64,000 nt of DNA from Gari tellinella (Eukaryota; Mollusca; Bivalvia; Cardiida; Psammobiidae). How positions within the stretch are numbered: position 1 is the stretch's first letter; each line of letters starts with the position of its first letter. The notes below the pieces were generated by a model. That model was given only the letters and a program-made list of their open reading frames with translations, did no database searches and had not been told where the DNA came from. Both the position numbers and the translations under genes were made by a program. This document shows, in pieces, positions 11,104 through 22,250 of the stretch. The stretch spans positions 73,350,158-73,414,157 of the forward strand of contig OV277864.1 in the NCBI GenBank assembly GCA_922989275.2. Reading direction: 5' to 3'.

Positions 11104-11328
11104 CTTATATGGTATGTCTGATATGAGTCTGCATTATTTCATGGGTGAAGTTGTCCTTCCTTACGACTGTAATAGTTAATATTTTAGATATCCATAGTGG
11201 GTGGGGTTTAATATTTGATTATTCAGCAGGAGAAGGGCTAATAACTCTTATGATGACAAACTTCTCGTATCTTAATCTTTCTCTGTGTTTATGTCAAGCT
11301 TAATTGTGCTAAGCTACCATTCCTAAGC

Positions 11329-11574
11329 TTAACTTCTTCAACACTAAGTAACTTTTGTTGGTTATAAGGTTCCCTTGTGGAGCTTTTTTATGTCCAAAAC
11401 ATGAACCAGTCTGCTTGAAATGTTGGGTAGTTTGATAGATACTGTTCTTAATTAGCAAAAAGTGTAGACCCAGATCAGAGGGCTCCTATAGGAGCCATCT
11501 TATCTGGATCTACACTGTTTGCAAATGCAATGAGTATATTTTTGACAGTTCCATGGTGTTGTTGAAAGAGTTAA
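11329..11574. mobile_element. Family C2 MITE
   Basis: TTAA-CTTCTTCAACACTAAGTAAC at the left and GTTGTTGAAAGAG-TTAA at the right, with the hairpin AGTGTAGACCCAGATCAGAG between. Both TTAA copies are present. Confidence 0.65.
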
Positions 11575-11900
11575 GGTATGAATAAAAAAAAGTGTTCCTA
11601 AGAGGGAAAGGGTTACAGATAAGGCGCGTATTGGGGTATTTGCCCAATTAAAATTGTGGAAAAAGCAATTGTTTTTCACAACAAGGAGAAACAAAAAGCA
11701 AAGAAATGTAACAGCAAAGAATTTTTCAGAATTTCAATGATACCCAATTACAAAAAATCCCAATACCCAATAAAAATTGCAAAAACCCAATTCTGTAAAA
11801 TATCAAGGAGTTAATACCAAATTGCATCAAAACCTTATCTGTAATACCCTGTAAGAGGGAATGGGTTGATTTATTGCAAGACAAGTGGAAGATTTCCCAG
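11575..11900. repeat. Imperfect inverted repeat region
   Basis: GAGGGAAAGGGTTACAGATAAGG (11601) and CCTTATCTGTAATACCCTG (11832) are near inverse copies, with CCCAATTAAAATTG- and AATACCCAATAAAAATTGC-type phrases between. It is possibly an old transposon; the family is unassigned. Confidence 0.4.
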
Positions 11901-12534
11901 ATTTGCATATGAATGCAAAACATAGCAAGTATTTGTACACCTCAAACTGACTAGCCGTTTATTCTCCAATAGGCAGATGAACACATTAGGACATTTTATC
12001 ATCAGACCTGGCCCATTGTAAGAAAACAAGTATGTAAAATTTGCAGTGTAGACTGTAGACCCTAATCAGGGGGCTCCTTAAAGATGCCCTCTCTGATCAT
12101 GTTCTGCGCTGTTTGCCATAATTTTAAATAAACATTTTTGGACAAAGTTAAATCCCTTTAACAAAATTGAATGAAAACTTTTAATCTATAAGAAAATGAA
12201 ACAGTCTATAATATTATGCAAGTGAAGCATTGTATCAAGCTTAAAGTTTGAATATTAATCAGATATTTAATGCAAAATGTACTTGATGATTGCCATGTAT
12301 ATAGATATATGCGGAAATAACCTTTGTTAATGAAGGGCTGAAGAAATTCCTTAACCTGTTCTATTGGGAGTCATTTAAACCGGTGCAATAATATATATAA
12401 ACATGCTAAAAATGTTTCTGTGTCATTAGGTGCTGAAAAAAAACATCCTCGTTGATTTATCTAGGTTCCAGATAAGAGATAGTAGACTTAAAGCTTTCAA
12501 TTTGTTCACATTTATGATGGGGCCACTAAAATTA

Positions 12535-12760
12535 AATTATTCACTCCTGAAACTTAAAATGGACCAACCAATTTCAAATAGTTCAGACCATTTTTGACTC
12601 TTCAGGGATATGTTTTGCTATAGATTGTAAAATAATAAAGGGGGGGGCTTTTGATTAGTGTCTGCACTGCTTGCATAGGACAAGACTTTAGTGTACTCTT
12701 CACAGGTACACTGTTGGTAAATATAAAGTTTCCTGGTTGCTATAAGGTTGAATGAGTTTA
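12535..12760. mobile_element. Family C1 MITE, degraded
   Basis: CACTCCTGAAACTTAAAATGGAC, half of the hairpin, then ACAGGTACACTGTTGGTAAA and AAGGTTGAATGAG match C1 in order. Confidence 0.45.
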
Positions 12761-12839
12761 CTCATTAGAATCTTTCTGTTGCCGGGTATCCCACTTACTT
12801 CTCCCCAATAAACTGATATCCTGGATCTGCCCCTATGAT

Positions 12840-13117
12840 TTGATTTGATTTGTTATAATTTTACGTCGCTTTCAACAGTATTTCAGTCATATCGCGACGT
12901 CCAGCTAATGACAGGTGGAGGAAGACCCCAGAAGCCTTTTATGCACTGTTTCAGGCACAAATCGGCAACTGGGTAGAACCACCGACCTTCCGCAAGCCAG
13001 CTGGAAGGCTTCCCCACATGAAGATTCCGAACGACCCTACTGGGATTCGAACTCACAGCGGTAAGGAGCTTAGTGATATAAGTCACAGTGACTATACCAC
13101 TAGGCCACGGAGGCCCC
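12840..13117 (-). mobile_element. Bivalve-type tRNA-derived SINE
   Basis: Read on the - strand it starts GGGGCCTCCGTGGCCTAGTGG (box A) and has GAGTTCGAATCCCAG (box B). It continues with a conserved core (GTCTTCCTCCACCTGTCATT, TCGCGATATGACTGAAATAC) and an AATCAAATCA tail. A core of this kind is shared among many molluscan SINEs. A fragment of the same core is at 40290. Confidence 0.75.
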
Positions 13118-13205
13118 TTCTGCCCCTATGAACTAACTGTATGATCCTAGTTGTTATACACATGTTACATTGAACAGAAACATTGATAATTAACTAAGAC
13201 AGTTT

Positions 13206-15182
13206 TTAGCTCACCTGAGCCGAAGGCTCAAGGTGAGCTATTGTGACCGCTCATTGTCCGTAGTACGTCTGTCCGTCTGTCCGTCTGTCCGTCCGTCCGT
13301 CTGTCCGTCTGTCCGTCTGTCCGTCTGTCCGTTCACTTTTACTTCAAACGACATCTCCTCTGAACCCGGAGATTGTAGGGCGGATTCAAACTGCTCATGA
13401 TGTTCCTTGGATGCTTCTCTACAGAAATTGTTAAAATGAAACTTTCAAGTGGACTACTTATTGTAATTTATTTAAAAAAGTGAAAAACTTTAAACAATCT
13501 TCTTGTAAAAAACTGCTAGGCCCACAGCTTTGATATTTGTTTTTTAGTATCTCCTGGTGATTCTCTCTCAAAATTGTTAATATCAAAACTAAAACTGACC
13601 ATAGGGATTCACCATAGGGATTTTTTCATTGCCGCTTTATGCAGGATTCATTGCCGCTTTATTCAGGTTATACTGTTTTACTGAAGGTTTAATCAGGGTT
13701 TCAAGCACCCTTATACTAAATCACCTATATTTGCAAACAGTTTGGATCCAGGTCAGATGCCACATAATGCAGCATCTAATCTGGATCTAAACTATTTGCC
13801 ACTCATTTACATATTTTCTTATATTTAGAAAATATAAGTTATTATTTTTTACATATTTCACATACAAACATTTGGAGCAGACAACAGTTCAGCATGATAA
13901 TAGTCGGTTCTCCCTGAGACGGTCTCTTATTGCATAACTGACCCAAAGCTAGCTCTGAACTCAGGTCACTGAGATACATAGCAGAAATTATGATGTCTGC
14001 TATTTTATGCTCAAGCACAACTTAGTTCAAGGCATATTACTTTTGGTCTGTCTGTTTGTTTGTTTGTTTATCTTTCTGTCTATCAGTCCACAATTAATTC
14101 TTGGCCATAAACAGTATGGATCCAGGTCAGATGCCACATAATGCTGCATCTAATCTGGATCCAAATTTGCCACTCATTTACATATAGTTTCCTATATTTA
14201 GAAAATGTAAATAATGATATTTATTAACCTATTAACGCATACATATTCCTTTTTATGTCTTTAATTTATTCTTCCACAGAAGAAAATAATTTCACTTTAT
14301 ACAGTCATTGTTGTCTTTAACAATTGCTTCAAATGACATCTCCTCATATATTGCTGAAAAGATTTCAACCATGTTCCTTGGGTCAAGTTGTTTCAAAATT
14401 GTTCAAAGAATTAAAAACAATGTAGAACTCTGGTTGCCATGGCAACCAAGTGAAAAAATAAGGAAATCTTAAAAAATCTTCTTGTCTGAAACTACAAGGG
14501 CCAGATCTTAGACATTTGTCACATAGCATCATCTACAGGTCCTCTATCAAGTTTGTACAAACTATGCCCCTGGGGTCAAAATTGGCCCCGTCCCGGGGGT
14601 CACAGTTTTACATAGAGTTATATAGTGAAATTTTCCAACGTCTTCTCCTCTGAAAATAATATGGCCAGAGCTTTGATATCTGGCATGGTGACACTTTTAG
14701 ATGTCCTATACCAATAAGGTTCAAATGGTTCTGGTCGATTGCATATCATCTACAGGTCCTCTATCAAGTTTGTACAAATTATGCCCCTGGGGTCAAAATT
14801 AGCCCCACCCGGGGGTCACAGTTTTCAAACGTCTTCTTTTCTGAAGCTAATATAGCCAGAGCTTTGATATTCGGCATGGTGTTACTTCTAGATGTCCTTT
14901 ATCTATTTTGTTCAAATGGTTCCAGTCTGTTGCATATGTAGGTCACAGGAGCTAAAAATAGATTTTTTCAATGGAAACTTAAAAAAAATCTTCATGTCTA
15001 GAACCCTAGTACCCTGATCTTAGATATTTGGAACATAGCATCATCTACAGGTCCTCTATTAAGATTGTTCAAATTATGCCCCTCGGGTAAAAAATGACCC
15101 CGTCCTGGACATAAATCATTATCTCCATTTTGATGTACAGCTATTCTCAGGTGAGCGACATATGCCCCATGGGGCTCTTGTT
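13206..15182 (+). mobile_element. AGCTCACC repeat element, copy 1
   Basis: It starts TTTTTAGCTCACCTGAGCCG and ends CAGGTGAGCGACATATGCCC..GGGCTCTTGTTAC; the CTCACCTGAG motif is inverted between the ends. Near the left end is a CTGTCCGT microsatellite. The interior repeats a module (TTTGATATNNGGCATGGTG, CATCTACAGGTCCTCTAT, GGGGTCACAGTTTT) about three times. No protein is encoded. Family D fragments (13733-13800, 14107-14170) and a family A end (14226-14310) are embedded. Confidence 0.6.
13262..13331 (+). repeat. CTGTCCGT microsatellite
   Basis: About nine tandem 8-bp or 4-bp variants of (GTCC)GTCT. It occupies the same place in the second copy of the host element at 54125-54190. Confidence 0.85.
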
Positions 15183-15324
15183 ACATAATTTACTTGTAAT
15201 ATATTGATATCATATACCTATCTGTTATGTCATAATAATTATATACAGTATGAAACTCCTTATATTGAGACCACTCTAAAATAGACCTATGCCTGTACTT
15301 TGATTACCCCCATTATCAGTATGT

Positions 15325-15548
15325 TCCTAGTTTGTTTTGAAGACAATTGTAGCCACTTAAATCAGATTGAAAGTAAAGCAGAATGTGCCTTATGGCACAT
15401 TCTGCTTTAAGATATGGTCTGCATTAAGATATGGTCTGCTAGGATATAAAAAACGTTTTTTATGGTCTATATTCATGACTGTATAAAATGGAACTTTTTT
15501 CTTCAGTGGAGGAATAAATTCAAAGCGTAAAAATGAGTAATGGGTTAA
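15325..15548. mobile_element. Family A MITE, left end lost
   Basis: CTAGTTTGTTTTGAAGACAATTG...AGTAAAGCAGAATGTGCCTTATGGCACATTC hairpin, then CATGACTGTATAAAATGGAAC and GAGTAATGGG-TTAA. Confidence 0.6.
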
Positions 15549-15617
15549 GCTTCTAAATGTATTTAAAACCAAAAGTAAGCTATATTTTGGGGTTATAGTC
15601 GTAACAGAGGAGTATTA

Positions 15618-15825
15618 TAGGGCTCCAGATAAGGGGAGTATTTAAAAAAACTAAAATCTTTATTTCTGCATTAAACCCAATGAATATGTCACTACTCATT
15701 AAAATTGTCTCTGCAAGACAATTCTTATGAGTAGTGACACCATAGGATTTGGTGCTGAAATAAGTGAGAAAATGTTAAGATTTGTTAAGGGAACTCTTTG
15801 TTAAGAGAAACCTCGGGTTTTACTG
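15618..15825. mobile_element. Family B MITE, right end replaced
   Basis: TAGGGCTCCAGATAAGGGGAG...hairpin...GGATTTGGTGCTGAAATAAGTG. The expected CTTATCTGGAGCCCTG is absent; instead a family T-like end (GGGTTTTACTGTA) closes it at 15825. Confidence 0.5.
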
Positions 15826-15832
15826 TACAACT

Positions 15833-15953
15833 AGTGTGTGATCAGCCTCACCGTCGCTGGAGGCAGCGTCACATTGAATTGCAAATTGCCTCGCTGGCGA
15901 TGTCAGTATCAAGACGATCTGTAATTAGAATATGTCAGGAAATGAAAGTGGTA
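15833..15953 (+). other. Candidate upstream alternative exon
   Basis: This is a short GC-richer island between a mariner-like MITE end and a good donor (AAAGTG|GTAAGA). An open frame runs through it ending ...MSVSRRSVIRICQEMKV. It would join the ATG exon at 25984 in phase 0 and so could extend the protein. The acceptor is weak (ACAACTAG) and the phase match has a one-in-three chance of being accidental. Confidence 0.22.
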
Positions 15954-16109
15954 AGATTTATGGGCGACCACCAGATTTTATAAAAAACAAAAACAACTAT
16001 TTTTAGTTCATTTAATGATGTGTTATAATTATTACAGTTAACCCTGTTGTTTAGAGCATGTTTGAAAGTGGAAAGCATTATTGTTGCTTACCAAAAGCAG
16101 GTTGAGAGT

Positions 16110-16284
16110 CGGAGCTCCAGATAAGAGGGAGTAAACTGAACAAATCCATTTTCTCACTCATATTTCAGTTCCAAATCCTATGGTGTTACTACTCATTAGA
16201 ATTGTCTCGAAGAGTGACACCATAGGGTTTAATACAGAAATAGAAAATTAAGATTTTGAAATACTCCCCTTATCTGGAGTCCTG
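16110..16284. mobile_element. Family B MITE
   Basis: GGAGCTCCAGATAAGAGGGAG to CCCTTATCTGGAGTCCTG, with a shortened loop (GAATTGTCTCGAAGAGTGAC). Confidence 0.65.
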
Positions 16285-16675
16285 CTATTGCCTACAAAGC
16301 AGGTTGATATTAAAAGCAGAAAGTTCTGCTCAACTTTCATCTTGCTTTAACCCTTCTGTTGCATATTCATGATATATAAAACTGCCTTTTCGAATATACA
16401 TGTATATCATCTGAATAATTGATTTAAATGGCTAATAAAATGAGAAAATGTCCAGATATGTCTAAAAACCATGTAATAAAACATTGCAGAACTGATGAGA
16501 AAGCATTCTGCTTTACTTTCAACCTGCTTTAAGTGGTTGTCTCTCTTCAAAACTAGTAACTGGCAATGATATAATGGAGTACTATGGATAATGTGTACAT
16601 CCAGTGTCAGCTAGGTCTACCCAATGTGTTAGCATCCGTTGTTACAGTATGCCTATTGCATGCTAAAGGTTAAGG

Positions 16676-16868
16676 CAGGGCTCCAGGTAAGGGGGGTATT
16701 TCAAAAACTAAAATCTTTATTTCTAAATTAAACCCTATGGTGTGACTACTCATTAAAATCGTCTCTTTGAGACGATTCTAATGAGTAGTCACACCATAGG
16801 ATTTGGTGCTGAAATGAGTGAGTAAATGTTGGATTTGATCTGTTTACTTACTCTTATCTGGAACCCTG
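16676..16868. mobile_element. Family B MITE, full length
   Basis: CAGGGCTCCAGGTAAGGGGG to CTTATCTGGAACCCTG, 193 bp, with the complete hairpin ACTACTCATTAAAATCGTCTC/GAGACGATTC. Confidence 0.72.
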
Positions 16869-17157
16869 GATCATAATGGAGTACTATTAATATGTGTCTA
16901 TCCTGCATCATCCAGGTTTATCCAGCCTGTTTGCATCTGTTGTTACATTATGCCTATTGCATGCTAAAGGTTAAGGGTTAATGAAGTAGTTTCTTCATAC
17001 TTGACTTAATCCATGTTTAATTGATGATGTAGAAATGAGAAAATAATTGTGTCATTCTGACATAAACTTGTACATGAGGTTACCTGGTGGAAAGTGGATC
17101 GCTTGAAAGAAAAGTGACTGCAGTTATGAAATGAGAAACTCATTTGAAATTATAAGC

Positions 17158-17591
17158 TAGGGCTGTAACGATACACTCGAACATTCGAATATATTGGAAT
17201 ATACATTTTGGTGAATAGGCATCGTATTTGCATGTTCAAGAATCGAATATTCACCAGTACAAAAAAGAGAATTTTAAAACAACTAAAAAGGGTGAAAACT
17301 GCAGCTTGTAACCAACAATCTATAGTACCATATTAGTCCCGAAAACACTTGCTGTGATGATGGGGTTAATCTTGCAATTATACTTAAAATTATGCTTCAA
17401 AATACTTTAATGTTAAAAGATAACAATTAAATAAAAAAAATATGAACACAGGATAACCAGTATAAATTAAATATTAGAAGAGGTTTCACAGAAACTATTG
17501 CAGTCATATTCTTGAATAATTATACGTATTCGTCACCCTATATCGTGATGTGTATTCGTATTCACTACATGGTGTATTCGTTACAGCCCTA
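17158..17591. mobile_element. hAT-like MITE with TAGGGCTGTAACGA ends
   Basis: TAGGGCTGTAACGATAC and GTATTCGTTACAGCCCTA are inverted ends typical of hAT elements. Subterminal CGAATA motifs are repeated in both orientations. TTTGAAATTA occurs just outside both sides (17148 and 17591) but with an extra few bases on the left. Confidence 0.62.
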
Positions 17592-17737
17592 TTTGAAATT
17601 ACAATTATTTTCAGTGAAGTTCAACCAATGTACAGACAAAGACGTCATTTTTGTAATAAATCAATTATGAATCATGACAGTTTGATATAATATTATGCTG
17701 TTTTAGGATATGCTTGAAAATACAGCTAAACTTGTAT

Positions 17738-17975
17738 TAACCCTTTACCCCATAGCTGGTTGCTAGTTTTGAAGACAGGGGACCACTTAAAGCAGGATGA
17801 AAGTAAAGCAGAATGCACCTAAAGGTGCATTCTGCTTTACTTTTAGCCTGCTTTAAGCTATGGTCTGCTAGAATATAGGAAATATTTCTGATGGTGCATA
17901 CTCATGGCTGTATTAAGTGGAACTGTTTTCTTAAGTGGAGGAATAAGTTAAAAAGTGTATCTATGGAGTACATGA
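17738..17975. mobile_element. Family A MITE
   Basis: TTAACCCTTTACCCCATAGCTGG at the left and GTATCTATGGAGTACATG at the right. The hairpin GCAGAATGCACC|TAAAGGTGCATTCTGC is near perfect. Confidence 0.65.
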
Positions 17976-18134
17976 CTGTAATTTAATGTATTAAGCAACC
18001 ACTGTTGCATGGCAACCTCAGCAACAGGTAACTGCTTAATGCAGGGCTTTCTTCATTACTTACTTGGAAGTTATTCCCTGTACTAAACTGCCATCTGCCC
18101 TTAACACTATACCACATACAGGGTATCTTTTGTA

Positions 18135-18348
18135 TTAACCCTTAGCCCGCCAACTAAATTGTTGTCTGCTATATTTCTCGTCTGCTTCAAGTTTCAAAGT
18201 GCTTCAAAGTTGCTCAAAATTGCTGAAAATGTTGTCCGAGTGTCAAACAGCTTGGATCTGGATGAGACGCCGAGTTACTCGGCGTCTCATCCGGATCCAA
18301 GCTGTTTGCATATGGAGCTATAGTCGTGACTGGCAGGCTAAGGGTTAA
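18135..18348. mobile_element. Family F MITE, 214 bp, copy 1
   Basis: TTAA-CCCTTAGCCCGCC and TGGCAGGCTAAGGG-TTAA are the ends, and the centre is a hairpin (GCTTGGATCYGGATGAGACG around CGAGTTACTCG). The other three copies (30965, 55061, 62961) have exactly the same length and differ at only a handful of bases. Ends and TTAA point to piggyBac-type mobilisation. Confidence 0.82.
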
Positions 18349-18670
18349 TGGTTGCTGAAGACAAGTTTGACTGTGGTCATGGACTCGTGTCACTGTGGTT
18401 TTAGAGCATGGTGAACAATCATGTAACTTCTTGGAAGAAGCATCACCCAGTGTGACATTGTTCATGAATGTTGACAGTTCCATGACTCCAGATACAGAGA
18501 ATATCATCTCAAATACCTACATCTCCAACAAAAGCCTTTGTGGTGTAATTGCCTGTCTAAGAACCCTCTTCGACACAATTCTATTGAATAGTCAAAACAT
18601 AGTGTTTGGTTGCTAATGGCAAAACCTTGAATAACAGTTGATGCGGTTCCAGCAGCTAGGCCTTATGATA

Positions 18671-18806
18671 ATGCTTGTTAAATGTTTGAGATGAGTCTAT
18701 CTCAAGCTTTTAATTGGTCAGATTTTCTGTGAAAATCTGACCAATCAAAAGCTTGTAAAAGGTCTCATACTCATCTCAAACATGCTTTACTGGTATTGAT
18801 AAGCAT
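18671..18806. repeat. Long palindromic MITE-like repeat
   Basis: ATGCTTGTTAAATGTTTGAGATGAG...CAAGCTTTTAATTGGTCAGATTTTC is followed by its inverse ending AAGCAT. Related pieces are at 41450-41520, 58245-58310 and 62303-62385. Confidence 0.6.
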
Positions 18807-18935
18807 GAGGTGCTGCATGACATGATGTCTCATCTCATCAGGATCCATATTTTTTAACACAATGTCATCCTATTTTGGATTTTTATTTTAGAAAAATTAA
18901 TTTGACTTGTAGGCGATAATTTTTGCAAATACATG

Positions 18936-19128
18936 TAGTCATAGCTTGATTATTCGAACTGGCTTATATCGATTATACCAGTAATTCATAAGTTTAATTT
19001 TGATAGGTTGACCTCGCTTTAGTCAAACATACTCATATTTCAAAGTTAAAACGTGGTTAAGCCACGTTTTAACTTTGAAATATGGGTATGTTCAAACTAA
19101 CATAGTTCGAATTATCGAGTTTCGACTG
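18936..19128. mobile_element. Family S MITE (mariner-like)
   Basis: The right end ATTATCGAGTTTCGACTG-TA is intact and the left end is worn. The centre is a perfect hairpin AACGTGG(T)TAAGCCACGTT within TTTCAAAGTT arms. Confidence 0.62.
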
Positions 19129-19465
19129 TAAAAATAATAATTACTTTCATTCAATTATTGTACACGTAAATATGTCAGGAACTCAGGATTAATTTTTTAT
19201 GGTGCCTGTCCAGTATAGGTCAAGTGACGTGTGGAGCATGTCAGGTGAGCTATGACTAGTGTTGTGACACTGTCATAACACTATTACCTGACTCAGACCT
19301 GAAATACGACCAGTCTGATTAGTGAACTGTCACAGAACCAGTCCAGTGTTAAACTGACCATAGTAATGTTTGAAGACCTTGTAATGGTCAACAGCAGACA
19401 GGTGTAAGAAGGTCGTACAGACAGAGTCCTTGTAGTTCAACTAATATTGATGTCTTTCAGCACTT

Positions 19466-19720
19466 TTAACCCATTGCCCCATAAATACGCCTTTTTACGC
19501 CTTTCATTTGTTCCTCCACTGAAGAAATGAGTTCCAATTTGTACAGTCAGGAATATGTATCATCAGGAATATTTCTTTATTCTAACAGGAGGTAGCTTAA
19601 AGCAGGCTGAAAGTAGAGCAGAATTTAATGTGCCTTAAGGCACATTCTGCTTTACTTTTATCCTGCTTTAAGTGGTCACCTATTTCAAAACTAGAATCAG
19701 GCTATGGGGTAAAGGGTTAA
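19466..19720. mobile_element. Family A MITE, full length
   Basis: TTAACCCATTGCCCCATAAATACGCC to GCTATGGGGTAAAGGGTTAA; both TTAA sites intact. A family B copy begins two bases later. Confidence 0.75.
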
Positions 19721-19721
19721 T

Positions 19722-19905
19722 CAGGGCTCCAGATAAGAGCAAGTAAACTGAACAAATCCAATTAATTTAGCACCAAATCCTATGGTGTTACTACTCATTA
19801 GAATCGTCTCGAAGAGACGATTCAAATGAGTAGTGACACCATAGGGTTTAATGCAGAAATGAAGATTTAAGTTTTTGAAATACTCCCCTTATATCTTGAG
19901 CACTG
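19722..19905. mobile_element. Family B MITE abutting family A
   Basis: CAGGGCTCCAGATAAGAGC to CTTATATCTTGAGCACTG. The hairpin TTAGAATCGTCTCGAAGAGACGATTC is nearly intact. Confidence 0.65.
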
Positions 19906-19914
19906 TTTAAGTAA

Positions 19915-20143
19915 CTCTTGTGGGTTATTAGGTTCCCTTGACGTTGTGGATGATTTTAGTTACCAACATATGAAACAGTCTATTTGGAATTCTGGGAAGT
20001 TTAATAAAAACTGGTCTAAATTAGCAAACAGTGTAGATCCTGATAAGAGGGCTCCTTTAGGAGCCTTTCGATCTGGGTCTACGATGTTTGTGAATGTATT
20101 GTATATATCTTGAACAGGTCCATGGTGTTGAAAGAGTTGAAAT
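19915..20143. mobile_element. Family C2 MITE
   Basis: CTCTTGTGGGTTATTAGGTTCC at the left, hairpin AGTGTAGATCCTGATAAGAG in the middle and GGTGTTGAAAGAGTT at the right; terminal TTAA altered. Confidence 0.55.
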
Positions 20144-20564
20144 CAGAATTCTCACAAGGAGGGGTCTGCATTGTTATTCCTTTACTTTTGTTTGCTACCA
20201 CCTGTATTAAAGCATGTTACTTTATCTTTTGACAGCTGAAAGCAGAAAACATATAAAGCAAACTGTATTAAATCTGTCTTTAGAAAGGTCAGCACTTCTT
20301 ATTTCCATTGAAGGTTGGTCACAAAGTATTTTCTTTTCCCTTAAACTTCTGCACAAATAAATGTGCCATAATTTTGTTTAATATAGATGTCAGAATTAAT
20401 TGTTGCACATTGCAACAGAAAAAGACTTGAGTATTGGATACCAAGTTTTATGGGAACTTTATCTGGATCCCAGCTGCATGTATCAGCTATCAAGTGTAAA
20501 CCCTCCATAGGTGGTTTAACCTGGTGACTACTGGAGGTAATGCCTGACAAGTAATTAAAACTTT

Positions 20565-20632
20565 TGCAAACAATTTGGATCCAGATCAGGCCCCACGTTA
20601 GTGGGGCCTGATCTGTATCCAAACTGTTTGCA
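20565..20632. repeat. Family D hairpin
   Basis: GCAAACAATTTGGATCCAGATCAG and its inverse flank GGCCCCACG/AGTGGGGCC. It lies 135 bases upstream of the TATA box. Confidence 0.55.
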
Positions 20633-20766
20633 ACTAGGATATTTTGTCTTCCAAAAACAAAGAAGACAGAACCAATTTCAGAGTTGTAGCAGGAGATGTT
20701 TTTAGCAGGTGATAGTTTAAAGCGTTAAAAGTACACTCGGATTTGGTCTACTGACAATTGGACAGG

Positions 20767-20773
20767 TATATAA
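20767..20773 (+). promoter_or_regulatory. TATA box of proximal promoter
   Basis: TATATAA sits at the edge of a repeat-free, GC-richer stretch inside AT-rich intergenic DNA. About 28-34 bases downstream lie TCAG (A at 20795) and ACAG (A at 20801), either of which fits a transcription start. The leader that follows ends in a good splice donor at 21071, and the next plausible acceptor is that of the first coding exon. The assignment as promoter is inference; RNA 5' ends would settle it. Confidence 0.55.
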
Positions 20774-20800
20774 GCTAGCAGCTGACTGGCGGTCAGCGAC

Positions 20801-21070
20801 AGTTTAACAACAGTGCGTGTGCACAGTGGCACAGTTGGAGAACTCGTCCAGCACTCATTTCACGTTGGCATTTAGAGGTGGCAATTAAATAATTTATTAC
20901 TTTATTGAGGGTTTAGGTTAGCGGTCTTGGGGTTGTTTTTCTGAAATCCATGGTTTAAGGTGTCTGTGATAGATGGTTTAGTAGGGGACAGATGTGATTT
21001 GGAGTGTTGATAGGGAGATATTCCGAGGATTGATACTGTAGTTTGTTTCAAGCTGGAGTTAACATTAAAG
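20801..21070 (+). other. Candidate 5'UTR exon 1
   Basis: This repeat-free leader starts about 30 bases after a TATA box and ends at the donor AAAG|GTATGT. Joined to the acceptor at 25983/25984 it places the coding ATG directly at the junction with an A at -3 (AAG ATG C). Reading upstream in the same frame meets a TAG near 21009 and no earlier in-frame ATG, so the leader is non-coding and 25984 is the start. Short upstream ATGs exist in other frames. The exon start depends on the unproven transcription start site. Confidence 0.5.
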
Positions 21071-21278
21071 GTATGTAGTCTCAGGTACTCTTGATAATTT
21101 ATAATTGTTGAAATTTAACTTTTGTGAATTAATATAATGTATTATCCCTTACCAGGCAGACTTTTCAAATGGAATCTTCCACTTTACTGCTAAATGTGAC
21201 CAATTTACAAGGGTTAAAATTGTAACAAACAGTATAGGTGTAGATCAAATGGCTCTAAAAGAACCTCCTGAACTGAGT

Positions 21279-21496
21279 TTAACCCTTTCCCCCATAGTCT
21301 GTTTCTAGTATTGAATATAGGTGTCCACTTGAAGCAGGTTGAAAGTAAAGCAGCCTGCTTTAAGCTATCATCTGCTAGAATATAGAAAATATTTCTTATG
21401 ATACATATTATTCATGACTGTATAATTTGGAACTATTTTCAAGAGTGTAGGAATCAATTAAATGTGCTAAAAGGCGTTTTATGGGGGAAAGGGTTA
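21279..21496. mobile_element. Family A MITE
   Basis: TTAACCCTTTCCCCCATAGTC to TTTTATGGGGGAAAGGGTTAA. One arm of the central hairpin is deleted (AAAGCAGCCTGCTTT remains). Confidence 0.68.
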
Positions 21497-21919
21497 AGAA
21501 ATTTGCAAAGCCTAATTATACATTCCATCTAAATTGATGCACAATATGATGGAGTCATGGCAACTAAAGTTATTGTTGCTTCTAAAAGTATGTTATGGCC
21601 GTAGGTAGATGAATAGTATTCAGGAAGTTTGGCAAGTACAAAATTAATTAGTATTATTACATAGTCAGGTATATTGCCAACAACGTTTTTAATAGGTAGC
21701 CAGTTATCAATAATCACTCAATGCACAACTATTGATAAATCGTACAGTGATATCGACATGCACCAAAAAATATTATTCCACTTGACAATGATATTGATTT
21801 TAGATATGGTTGATTTTCAATATGGCGTAATTACCCCAATAACCCCGATCTGCCCTGGCTTATTTAACCCAAGCTACCAGTAATCCTTGTAGTAATACTT
21901 CTTGTAGTAATACTTCTAC

Positions 21920-21992
21920 ACTATTTGCAGTGTAGGCCCAGATCAGAGGGCTCCTATTAAGGAGCCCTATGATCAGGGTCTGCACTGTTTGT
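21920..21992. repeat. Family C hairpin
   Basis: GCAGTGTAGGCCCAGATCAG / CTATGATCAGGGTCTGCACT around CTCCTATTAAGGAG; no flanking TTAA ends. Confidence 0.5.
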
Positions 21993-21998
21993 TATTGT

Positions 21999-22250
21999 TT
22001 AACCCATTACCCCATAGCCTGATATTAGTTTTGAAACTAGGTGACCACTTAAAGCAGGTTGAAAGTAAAGCAGAATGCGTCTGAAGACGCATTCTTCTCT
22101 ACTTTCAGCCTGCTTTAAGCTCCCATCTGCTAGAAAATAGAAAAAAGTTCTTATTGTACATATTCATAACTGTATAAATTGGAACTCTTTTCCTCAGTGG
22201 AGGAATAAATTAAAAGCATAAAAAGGCGTATTTATGGGGTAATGGGTTAA
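21999..22250. mobile_element. Family A MITE, full length
   Basis: TTAACCCATTACCCCATAGCCTG to GTATTTATGGGGTAATGGGTTAA, 252 bp, both TTAA intact. Confidence 0.78.

Noticed and set aside
13021..13117. tRNA gene on the - strand
   Set aside because: Box A and B are present but continuous with a SINE core, with no proper acceptor pairing.
18214..18507. Open frames reading ANSLDPDETPSNSASH in several places
   Set aside because: They recur in every family F or D copy because the hairpin happens to be open; not a protein family.
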